From: an uncultured Granulosicoccaceae bacterium
Lineage (GTDB): Bacteria; Pseudomonadota; Gammaproteobacteria; CALCKW01
DNA length: 42,788 bases
Assembly: GCA_937965695.1 (NCBI GenBank)
Contig: CALCKW010000048.1
Span: 1 to 42,788 of the forward strand
Direction: 5' to 3'
The translations under genes and the position numbers were made by a program. Shown here piece by piece: positions 8,683 through 15,687 of this stretch (within the stretch, counting starts at the first letter, position 1; each line of letters begins with the position of its first letter). The notes under the pieces are model-generated. The model was not told the DNA's origin. It searched no databases and was given only the letters and a program-made list of their open reading frames with translations.

Positions 8683-9411
8683 TCACTTTTCAGACTTGAT
8701 CTGAGGCTCCCTAGCGCGATTGATGACTTGAAGCATTAGTTTGTGGCAGCCATGCATCAATGCATCGACCTGTTCGGCGCCAATGTCTGCCGTTTCAATT
8801 AACGGTAGCACGTGAACCATCGCTGTTCCATTGTCCCATTTGTTCATACTGAAATTGTCCAGGTAGGGATCCACGCAAACCGGCACGATAGGAACCCCCG
8901 CATTGATGGCAGTGAGAAAGCCTCCTTTTTTAAATGGAAGCATATTCTTGCCATGATTTCGTGTGCCTTCGGGGAAAAACCAAATATTCGTGTTTTTTTC
9001 GCGTAGGGCCTGTTTGGTCGTATCCATGGATTGCATAGCTTTTTTGTGATCGCTCCGATCGATCAAAATGTTGCCAGCAAGCCAGTAGAGTTGACCAAAT
9101 AGAGGGATCCACTTGAGTTGTTTTTTTCCGATGCTGACTGTTCGTGCTGGTACTGCTTTACCTGCTACAAATAAGTCCCAGTTACTTTGGTGGTTGCACA
9201 CCACCACAAACGGGCGGTCGATAGGGTAGTTTTCGATCCCTTTTATCTCTACTTTTAAACCAATGATGGGTAAGCCAAAAAAACCATATAATTGTGCGCA
9301 GAGTCGGCTATTCGTTGGGTTAAAAGGTCTGGCCAGCCCAATTAGCAGTCCAGCGATGGAGCCAAAGAAGAAATGTAAGCCCAGCAGGGCGTATCGGAAT
9401 AGGCGGATCAT
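8683..9411 (-). CDS. plsC: 1-acyl-sn-glycerol-3-phosphate acyltransferase (PlsC family)
   Basis: A 242-residue membrane-associated acyltransferase that converts lysophosphatidic acid to phosphatidic acid using acyl-ACP or acyl-CoA. The catalytic motif NHQSNWD (H-x4-D) lies near residues 92-98. The substrate-binding block FFPEGTRNHGKN and the VPIVPV strand follow at the usual spacing. A hydrophobic segment (ALLGLHFFFGSIAGLLIGLA) anchors the N-terminus at the inner membrane. It is one of two acyltransferases of this superfamily in the window; the other, at about 36.4 kb, has a different motif I. The gene probably reads with ybiI downstream (about 125 bases away). Confidence 0.92.
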   Translation of the reverse strand: MIRLFRYALLGLHFFFGSIAGLLIGLARPFNPTNSRLCAQLYGFFGLPIIGLKVEIKGIENYPIDRPFVVVCNHQSNWDLFVAGKAVPARTVSIGKKQLKWIPLFGQLYWLAGNILIDRSDHKKAMQSMDTTKQALREKNTNIWFFPEGTRNHGKNMLPFKKGGFLTAINAGVPIVPVCVDPYLDNFSMNKWDNGTAMVHVLPLIETADIGAEQVDALMHGCHKLMLQVINRAREPQIKSEK

Positions 9412-9626
9412 AGATATATCGCTAAGAAAAACACAGAATAGCGATTAATGTGCCTGAGCGCTCATTTTCCATTGGCGGTCTCCCAAGATCAGTTGAATTT
9501 GTGACGTTGATGCAGTCTGTGAACTCTAGTGGGGTGCTGCTAAATCTCAGATAGGTTTTCTGGTAAGTGTTGTTAACAATCTATCCTAAATAAATTTAGA
9601 GTGATTGCTGAATAGAGGAATTAAAC

Positions 9627-10232
9627 TTGGACCAAACTTGCACTGGGTTAGTGGTGTTGGTGCTGGCAGCGGGTAGTTCTCAGCGAATGGGTAAAGACAA
9701 TAAACTGCTGTTGCCGGTAGGGGAGGAATCGTTGTTGTCGAGAGCACTCACTGCTGCGACTCAATGTTGCGCGTCTGAGGTTTACTTATTAACGGGCTTT
9801 GAGCGGCAGCGTATTCTGGCTGAGGCAAAAAAATTCTCGATTAAAGAGATTTACAACCCCGAGTACAAGGCTGGCCAAGATAAATCTATTGCGGTCGGGT
9901 TGTCGGTGTTGGCTGCGGGTAAAACCTCAGTGTTGGTGTTGTTAGGAGACCAACCTGATATCACTGCTCAGATGCTTGATGAGTTAATAATGGCCCACTA
10001 CGCAGATGGTGCTAGTCGGGCATTAATCCCAGTGTTTAGGCAGCGAAAAGGTACGCCTAGAATTCTGCCTTTGCGACTTGTTGAGCTTGCAGCGCAAGTG
10101 GAAGGCAAATTTTCTCTTCGTAAACGGTTGTCTTCTTCAGAAGAAAATGTACACCTGTATGACATTAACAATGCAGCGGTATTGCTAGATATCGACACGC
10201 CTGCTGATTATCGGCAATACATGAAAGACTGA
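9627..10232 (+). CDS. MobA/MocA-like molybdopterin nucleotidyltransferase family protein
   Basis: A 201-residue protein of the MobA-like NTP-transferase fold. It starts with the nucleotide-binding LAAGSSQRMGKDNKLLLP signature and has the metal-binding LLGDQPD loop. It ends with the common IDTPADY motif. The closest group by eye is MocA/YgfJ, which attaches CMP to molybdopterin for xanthine-dehydrogenase-type enzymes. The usual GHP-type block is here KGTPRIL, a variant that may alter specificity. The start is TTG with GAGGAATT upstream. No molybdoenzyme or cofactor genes are nearby, so substrate and partner are unproven. Confidence 0.8.
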   Translation: MDQTCTGLVVLVLAAGSSQRMGKDNKLLLPVGEESLLSRALTAATQCCASEVYLLTGFERQRILAEAKKFSIKEIYNPEYKAGQDKSIAVGLSVLAAGKTSVLVLLGDQPDITAQMLDELIMAHYADGASRALIPVFRQRKGTPRILPLRLVELAAQVEGKFSLRKRLSSSEENVHLYDINNAAVLLDIDTPADYRQYMKD

Positions 10233-10647
10233 TTTTTCACTGCGATGTTTTTCAAGTACCCCTGTGCCACACCATCTGCGCCACACCTCTAATTATCGGT
10301 TCGGTATTCTTGTTGTTAATGTGGCTGCGAATTAAGTGGACTAGAATTTGCGTTAAGTGCTGGTGGGTAGACGACAGTTAAGTTTTGAAAGAAATATTCA
10401 AATGCTACTTGGGCTGTCGAGATGGCCTTTGCGATGGCTGTGTGTCATCGCCGCCGCTACTCGTGATTAGAAAATCAATTGTGGCCAGCTATGTTTATTG
10501 CTAGCCGTTTGTCAGGCCTTTTTGAGCTGTATATACCGTATCTGCTCTAGTCTGCTGTTAAAATTTTTCCTCTGTTTGCTTTATGGGTTTTGATCGTTAA
10601 GCAACGAAGGTTCTATAGCTTGGACTGGCGCCAACTTGGAGTTGAGT
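10233..10647. other. Intergenic region before outer-membrane protein gene
   Basis: About 400 bases with no credible gene. An octamer GCCACACC is repeated 15 bases apart near 10270-10290. A TTGAGC with a following TATAT element near 10523-10540 is a weak promoter candidate. I see no stable terminator or RNA family. Confidence 0.5.
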
Positions 10648-11280
10648 ATGAAGCGTTTAACCTTAGGGTTTGGTTTGTTGTGTGTCTCTGCAGTTGCTCA
10701 CGCTGACGTGTATGGCTTAGTGAGCGGGCGAACGGCAGACGTGCGCTCTGAACCGCAGTTGACTGTAGAAGCAGGTTTGACGCTTCAAAGCGATCAAAAT
10801 ATTATTGGTGGTCGGGCCAACTTCAAGGTTTCTCCCGACTCGCTTATTTACGGCACAATCGCTAGCGTCAAACCAGAAGAAGGTAGTAGCGCTATCGCTT
10901 TCGGTGGTGGGGTTGTCTACCAATTTGATCAATCTGTGCTCGCGGGCTACGACGTAGCATTTAAGGGGTCTTACCACCTCTATAGTGCCGACTTTGGCTC
11001 TATCGAATCAGATCTGAGTGATCTAGGTCTTGACCTAATCATCAGCCCAAAGGGGCAAACCACTGCTCAAACAGGGGTTAAAGTGTTCGGACTTGTCGGT
11101 TTGCATCGGTTAGGTTCTAAAGCAAGCTCTCCTGGTGGTACAGCGTCGGATAATAAAGTAGAGCCAGCTTTGGGTTTTGGAGCCGTTGCGCCCGTAAGTG
11201 TTGGTGAGATATCGGCATCTGTTGAGTACATCGACGAACTCTACGTCGGTTTGGGCTATCGCCTAGCGATAGGTCAGTAG
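10648..11280 (+). CDS. Predicted outer-membrane beta-barrel protein of unknown function
   Basis: A 210-residue protein with a clear Sec signal peptide (MKRLTLGFGLLCVSAVAHA, cleavage before DVYG). The mature part is dominated by alternating beta strands and ends in an aromatic-poor strand (YVGLGYRLAIGQ). Repeated Gly/Ser-rich strands (SLIYGTIASV, SAIAFGGGVVYQF) suggest a small barrel of about eight strands in the outer membrane. I chose the ATG preceded by TTGGAG; an in-frame TTG four codons earlier is less likely. It lies upstream of the rpsP operon but more than 200 bases away and is probably transcribed separately. The family is not recognised. Confidence 0.75.
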   Translation: MKRLTLGFGLLCVSAVAHADVYGLVSGRTADVRSEPQLTVEAGLTLQSDQNIIGGRANFKVSPDSLIYGTIASVKPEEGSSAIAFGGGVVYQFDQSVLAGYDVAFKGSYHLYSADFGSIESDLSDLGLDLIISPKGQTTAQTGVKVFGLVGLHRLGSKASSPGGTASDNKVEPALGFGAVAPVSVGEISASVEYIDELYVGLGYRLAIGQ

Positions 11281-11510
11281 TCAGTCGCTGTAAAAACGCT
11301 TTTATTGACTAGGCCGCCACTCATCAATCGTTGGGTGGCTCCTAACTAGGTGTTTGACCGAGCGCTTACAATTCAACGCTCAGCTCCCTCCAGAAGCGAT
11401 CTCTAAAATATTCGTCAAAAAAACTTCCCCTTAGCCTAGTCACTGCGCTATCATCGGCTGTTCACTTTCTTCGTTTGCCCATGTGGGCGCGTGCAGGAAT
11501 CAAAGATTTT

Positions 11511-11768
11511 ATGGTCACCATACGTTTGGCCCGTGGCGGCTCCAAAAAGAAGCCCTTTTATCAAGTAGTTGTCACCGATAGCCGCAACCGTCGCGACGGT
11601 CGTTATATTGAGCGTGTCGGCTTTTTCAACCCAGTTGCTAGTGGTACATCTGAGCGCTTGCGTCTAGACAAAGACCGTGTCGATCATTGGGTTGGTCAAG
11701 GCGCACAAATGTCAGATCGCGTTGCCAGCTTGGTTAAAGAGCACGGCAAAGCGGCAGCTGCTGCCTAA
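11511..11768 (+). CDS. rpsP: 30S ribosomal protein S16
   Basis: An 85-residue S16 protein of the small ribosomal subunit body, needed for 30S assembly. The diagnostic N-terminus [20 protein letters not shown] and the [14 protein letters not shown] block are present. An in-frame ATG 12 codons earlier exists, but the ATG used here gives the universal S16 start and has CAGGA before it. It is the first gene of the conserved rpsP-rimM-trmD-rplS operon. A TATCAT hexamer at 11449-11454 may be the -10 box. Confidence 0.98.
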   Translation: MVTIRLARGGSKKKPFYQVVVTDSRNRRDGRYIERVGFFNPVASGTSERLRLDKDRVDHWVGQGAQMSDRVASLVKEHGKAAAAA

Positions 11769-11785
11769 TTCAGTAGAACTCTCCT

Positions 11786-12289
11786 GTGGCTGAGCCAATA
11801 AATCCTGTTGTACTGGGTGAGGTTTCAGCTCACTACGGTGTTCGTGGATGGGTGAAAGTTTTTTCCCATACCCGGCCACTGGAGAATATCCTGGATTACC
11901 CTCGTTGGTGGTTGCGTGTTCGCGGCCAGTGGCAGGAGGTCGAGGTCGCCGAAGGGCGAATGCACGGTAAGGGGATTGTCGTTCGCTTTGGCGATGTCGA
12001 CAGTCGAGAACAGGCAGAGATCTATCTGAAAGCTGAAATCGCCGTAAATCGAGATCAACTTCCTGAGGGTGACGGCTTTTATTGGTCCGATTTGATCGGA
12101 CTGAACGTCGAAACCATTGAAGGTGTATCGCTGGGTGTTGTTGACCATCTGTTTGAAACAGGTGCCAATGATGTGGTGGTGGTGCGAGGAGAGCGCGAAC
12201 GTTTGCTCCCGTGGGTGCGTGACGACGTGATTAAGGATGTCAGTTTAGAAGACGGGATTATTCGCGTCGATTGGGATCCTAACTTTTGA
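11786..12289 (+). CDS. rimM: Ribosome maturation factor RimM
   Basis: A 167-residue RimM, which binds S19 and helps the 30S head mature. The N-terminal RimM barrel shows GEVSAHYGVRGWVKVFS and the C-terminal PRC-barrel shows WSDLIGLNV and ETGANDVVVV. The end ERLLPWVRDDVIKDV is diagnostic. The start is GTG, 17 bases after rpsP, and the stop is 7 bases before trmD, so the genes are cotranscribed. Confidence 0.97.
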   Translation: MAEPINPVVLGEVSAHYGVRGWVKVFSHTRPLENILDYPRWWLRVRGQWQEVEVAEGRMHGKGIVVRFGDVDSREQAEIYLKAEIAVNRDQLPEGDGFYWSDLIGLNVETIEGVSLGVVDHLFETGANDVVVVRGERERLLPWVRDDVIKDVSLEDGIIRVDWDPNF

Positions 12290-12296
12290 AGGCGCT

Positions 12297-13046
12297 GTGA
12301 AACTCGAAGTGATCACTTTGTTCCCCGAGATGGTGGAGCAGATTGTAGCTTGGGGTGTAGTAGGTCGTGCAGCAAAAAACGGCTTGCTCGAGTTCGGAAC
12401 CCGTAATCCTAGGGATTACGCGACCGATGTCCATCGCAGCGTGGATGGTCGCCCCTATGGGGGTGGACCAGGCATGGTTATGCAGCCTGAGCCATTGGCA
12501 GCTTGTATACGCGATGTGCGTAGAACACTTCCGCAGGCTAAGGTTTTGTATCTCAGTCCGCAAGGTCGCGTTTTGGACCAGGCTTATGCTGCTGAACTGG
12601 CTGCGCTACCAGAGCTGGTTTTGCTCTGCGGTCGCTACGAAGGTGTAGACGAGCGTCTTGTCACCTGTGAAGTTGACGCTGAAATCTCCATTGGGGACTA
12701 TGTGCTCAGCGGTGGAGAGCCGGCTGCGATGGTTGTTGTAGATGCGTTGGCGCGTCTGTTAGATGGAGCGCTTGGCCACCGAGAGTCGGCTCAGCAGGAT
12801 TCATTTTCAGACGGTTTGTTGGATTGTCCGCACTTTACTAGGCCAGAGGTCTGGGAGGAGCAGGCGATACCAGCCGTGCTTAAAAGCGGGGACCACAAGG
12901 CAATAGCGGCGTGGCGCAGGCAGCAGTCGTTGGGCCGTACGGCCGAAAGACGGCCAGAGTTGTTAGAACAACTCAAATTGAATAGACAGGATCAACGCTT
13001 ATTGGATGACTATTTGAGTCAGCGCGGCGTTGATCAGAACGACTAA
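12297..13046 (+). CDS. trmD: tRNA (guanine-N1-)-methyltransferase TrmD
   Basis: A 249-residue SPOUT methyltransferase that makes m1G37 next to the anticodon of several tRNAs using S-adenosylmethionine and prevents +1 frameshifting. The knot region is clear: LLCGRYEGVDERL and IGDYVLSGGEPAAMVVVD. The RPYGGGPGMVM segment lies near residue 51. The GTG start follows a GAAGG site that overlaps the end of rimM. It belongs to the rpsP operon; all its products act on ribosomes or tRNA. Confidence 0.98.
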   Translation: MKLEVITLFPEMVEQIVAWGVVGRAAKNGLLEFGTRNPRDYATDVHRSVDGRPYGGGPGMVMQPEPLAACIRDVRRTLPQAKVLYLSPQGRVLDQAYAAELAALPELVLLCGRYEGVDERLVTCEVDAEISIGDYVLSGGEPAAMVVVDALARLLDGALGHRESAQQDSFSDGLLDCPHFTRPEVWEEQAIPAVLKSGDHKAIAAWRRQQSLGRTAERRPELLEQLKLNRQDQRLLDDYLSQRGVDQND

Positions 13047-13085
13047 ATTGGCGCGTGAGCGCAACTTGAAATTGGAGCAGAGCTC

Positions 13086-13433
13086 ATGAGCATCATCATT
13101 GACCAGATTGAACAAGAACAACTGAAACAAGACGTACCTGCCTTTGCACCAGGGGACACTGTAGTCGTCCAAGTCAAAGTTAAAGAGGGTACTCGAGAGC
13201 GTTTGCAGGCTTATGAAGGCGTTGTTATCGCGAAGAAAAATCGTGGTCTTAACTCTTCTTTTACTGTGCGTAAAATCTCGCACGGTGAAGGTGTAGAGCG
13301 TGTTTTCCAGACGCATAGTCCAATGGTCGATAGCGTCACGGTTAAGCGCCGTGGTGATGTCCGACAAGCTAAACTGTATTATCTGCGTGACCGTCAGGGT
13401 CGTTCAGCTCGCATCAAAGAGAAGCTAGGCTAA
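13086..13433 (+). CDS. rplS: 50S ribosomal protein L19
   Basis: A 115-residue L19, located at the 30S/50S interface of the ribosome. Typical blocks are [32 protein letters not shown] and the C-terminal [18 protein letters not shown]. It is the last gene of the rpsP operon, 39 bases after trmD. A clear intrinsic terminator follows within 20 bases. Confidence 0.98.
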   Translation: MSIIIDQIEQEQLKQDVPAFAPGDTVVVQVKVKEGTRERLQAYEGVVIAKKNRGLNSSFTVRKISHGEGVERVFQTHSPMVDSVTVKRRGDVRQAKLYYLRDRQGRSARIKEKLG

Positions 13434-13450
13434 GAGGCTCGGGTCTCTCC

Positions 13451-13480
13451 AAAAAAGCGGTCCAAGTGGCCGCTTTTTTT
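13451..13480 (+). terminator. Rho-independent terminator of the rpsP-rimM-trmD-rplS operon
   Basis: The stem AAAAAGCGG/CCGCTTTTT (extendable inward by a C-G pair) is followed by a run of seven T residues just after rplS. Confidence 0.9.
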
Positions 13481-13582
13481 GTGGGCGAAGCAATTAAACC
13501 GTGCTTTGCTCGTTTTGCGTTGACGGCTTCACCTATCGCCTATTCGTTTTAAGCCGAAAACCTCACTGCAATTGAATTTTCA

Positions 13583-13610
13583 CTTGAATTCCGGTGCTAA
13601 CACCCTATAT
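13583..13610 (+). promoter_or_regulatory. Heat-shock (sigma-32) promoter of htpG
   Basis: CTTGAA at 13583-13588, a 14-base spacer and CCCTATAT at 13603-13610 match the RpoH consensus CTTGAA-N13-17-CCCCATNT with one mismatch. It lies about 120 bases before the htpG start codon, in the correct orientation for a known heat-shock gene. Confidence 0.8.
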
Positions 13611-13729
13611 ATCGCGAGAGAAACGACTAGTTCTGTGAATTAGCGTTTTATTGCTAAGTAGCTTTGCATACGTTGATAGATCTCTTAGTGATACCGCTTG
13701 TTAACACTGGACTCAACACGGAGAAAAAA

Positions 13730-15628
13730 ATGACCGCCACAGCAAAAGTGGAAACGCACGAATTCCAGACTGAGGTGCAGCAGCTTTTGCATCTGATGAT
13801 CCACTCGCTCTACTCAAATAAAGAAATATTCTTACGGGAGCTCATCTCGAACGCCTCGGATGCCTGCGACAAATTGCGCTTCGAAGCTGTATCCAATGGT
13901 GAGTTGCTAAGTGGTGATGCCGATCTGCGTATTGACATAGATTGCGATGAAGCGGCCGGTACAGTGACAATTCGTGACAACGGCATCGGTATGAACCGAG
14001 AAGAAGTCATCGCGAACATCGGTACAATTGCCCGGTCCGGTACTAAGCAGTTTCTAGACTCTATGACCGGAGATGAAAAATCCGATAGCCAGCTGATCGG
14101 TCAGTTTGGCGTGGGTTTTTACTCAGCATTTGTTGTTGCCGACAAAGTCACTCTGACTACCCGTAGAGCGGGTGATTCAGAGGACAGCGCCGTGCGTTGG
14201 GAGTCCGATGGTTCGGGTAGTTTTACTTTGGAAGATGTCACCGATGCATGTCGTGGGACTGAAGTGGTGCTGCACTTGCGCGAAGACGATAAAGAGTTTG
14301 CTGGAACTCATCGTCTGCGCAATATCATCAAGAAGTATTCTGACCATATCACTTTTCCCGTGCGCATGCTGGAGCAGCAGTTCGGTGAGCCAGAAGAGGG
14401 GGAAGAGAAAAAAGACCCTGAATGGGAGGTTGTCAATTCAGCGTCTGCACTCTGGGCTCGATCTAAGAGTGAAATCGATGCAGAAGAGTACAAAGAATTC
14501 TACAAGGCCATTTGCCACGATTTTGAAGACCCGCTGGCATGGTCGCACAATCGCGTAGAAGGTAAGTACGAATACACCAGCTTGCTCTATTTGCCCAAGC
14601 GCGCGCCGTTTGATCTGTATGAACGGGACCAAACCAGTGGTTTGCGTCTTTACGTGCAGCGTGTATTTATCATGGATGAAGCCGACAAACTGATGCCGCG
14701 TTATCTGCGTTTTGTCCGTGGTGTTGTTGACTCCGCAGATTTGCCCTTGAATGTTTCGCGTGAAATTTTGCAAAGTAACAAGGTGCTGGATGCAATCCGC
14801 AGTGGGTCAGTCAAGAAAGTGCTGACCATGCTACAAAACATGGCGGATGACGAGCCGGAGAAATACGCAGAATTTTGGGTGCAGTTTGGTCAGGTCCTCA
14901 AAGAAGGGCCAGGTGAAGATTTCGCCAATCGCGATCAAGTTTGCAAGTTGCTTCGTTATGCCTCCACGCACAGCGACACTGACGAGCAAACCGTTTCTCT
15001 AGATCAGTACGTTGAGCGTATGCAAGAGGGTCAAGACAAGATCTACTTCATCACCGCAGATAGTTTTGCTGCGGCCAAAGGCAGTCCTCACCTTGAATTG
15101 CTGCGCAAAAAAGGCATTGAAGTTCTGCTGATGTTTGATCGCGTTGATGAATGGGGTATGTCCCATCTGCAGGAATTTGAAGGCAAGAGCTTTGTATCTG
15201 CGGCAAAAGGCGATCTCGGTCTAGAAGATTCGGAAGAAGATAAAAAGGCGCTAGAAGAGAGTGCTAAAGAGTCCGAAGGTCTGGTTGAACGAATTAAGGC
15301 CGTGCTCAACGACAGGGTAGATGAGGTAAAAGTATCTAATCGCCTGACTAGTTCACCGGCTTGTTTGGTGCTTGGCGAGCAAGACATGGCTCTGCACATG
15401 CAGCAATTGCTAAAACAAGCGGGCCATGAGCTGCCTAGCAGTCAACCTGTATTAGAAATCAACCCCGAGCACGCTATGCTGCAACGCATGGACCAAGAGG
15501 TTGACGAAGATCGCTTTAGCGATTGGGTTAGCTTGCTTTACGATCAGGCGATGCTCGCCGAAGGTGGTGCATTAGAGGATGGGGCTGGGTTTGTGCGGCG
15601 TCTAAATGAAATGCTGCTCAGTTCTTGA
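13730..15628 (+). CDS. htpG: Molecular chaperone HtpG (Hsp90)
   Basis: A 632-residue bacterial Hsp90, an ATP-dependent dimeric chaperone of the cytoplasm. The GHKL ATPase domain has the ELISNASDACDKLR helix with its catalytic Glu and Asn, DNGIGM, and the lid GQFGVGFYSAF. The middle domain has LYVQRVFIMD and LPLNVSREILQ. The C-terminal dimerisation domain ends at LNEMLLSS. The frame is open 22 codons upstream from a TTG, but the ATG with ACGGAGA before it gives the family start and length. A sigma-32 promoter precedes it and a terminator follows. Confidence 0.98.
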   Translation: MTATAKVETHEFQTEVQQLLHLMIHSLYSNKEIFLRELISNASDACDKLRFEAVSNGELLSGDADLRIDIDCDEAAGTVTIRDNGIGMNREEVIANIGTIARSGTKQFLDSMTGDEKSDSQLIGQFGVGFYSAFVVADKVTLTTRRAGDSEDSAVRWESDGSGSFTLEDVTDACRGTEVVLHLREDDKEFAGTHRLRNIIKKYSDHITFPVRMLEQQFGEPEEGEEKKDPEWEVVNSASALWARSKSEIDAEEYKEFYKAICHDFEDPLAWSHNRVEGKYEYTSLLYLPKRAPFDLYERDQTSGLRLYVQRVFIMDEADKLMPRYLRFVRGVVDSADLPLNVSREILQSNKVLDAIRSGSVKKVLTMLQNMADDEPEKYAEFWVQFGQVLKEGPGEDFANRDQVCKLLRYASTHSDTDEQTVSLDQYVERMQEGQDKIYFITADSFAAAKGSPHLELLRKKGIEVLLMFDRVDEWGMSHLQEFEGKSFVSAAKGDLGLEDSEEDKKALEESAKESEGLVERIKAVLNDRVDEVKVSNRLTSSPACLVLGEQDMALHMQQLLKQAGHELPSSQPVLEINPEHAMLQRMDQEVDEDRFSDWVSLLYDQAMLAEGGALEDGAGFVRRLNEMLLSS

Positions 15629-15654
15629 GGTTCTTCATTAACTGATTCAATCGA

Positions 15655-15679
15655 GGCACCCACTTTGGGTGCCTTTTTT
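15655..15679 (+). terminator. Terminator after htpG
   Basis: The perfect stem GGCACCC/GGGTGCC with a 5-base loop is followed by six T residues, 26 bases after the htpG stop. Confidence 0.9.
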
Positions 15680-15687
15680 ATGTCTTA

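Noticed and set aside
13664..13729. TTG-started 22-residue extension of HtpG
   Set aside because: The family begins near MTATAKVETHEFQ and the ATG has a clear ACGGAGA site.
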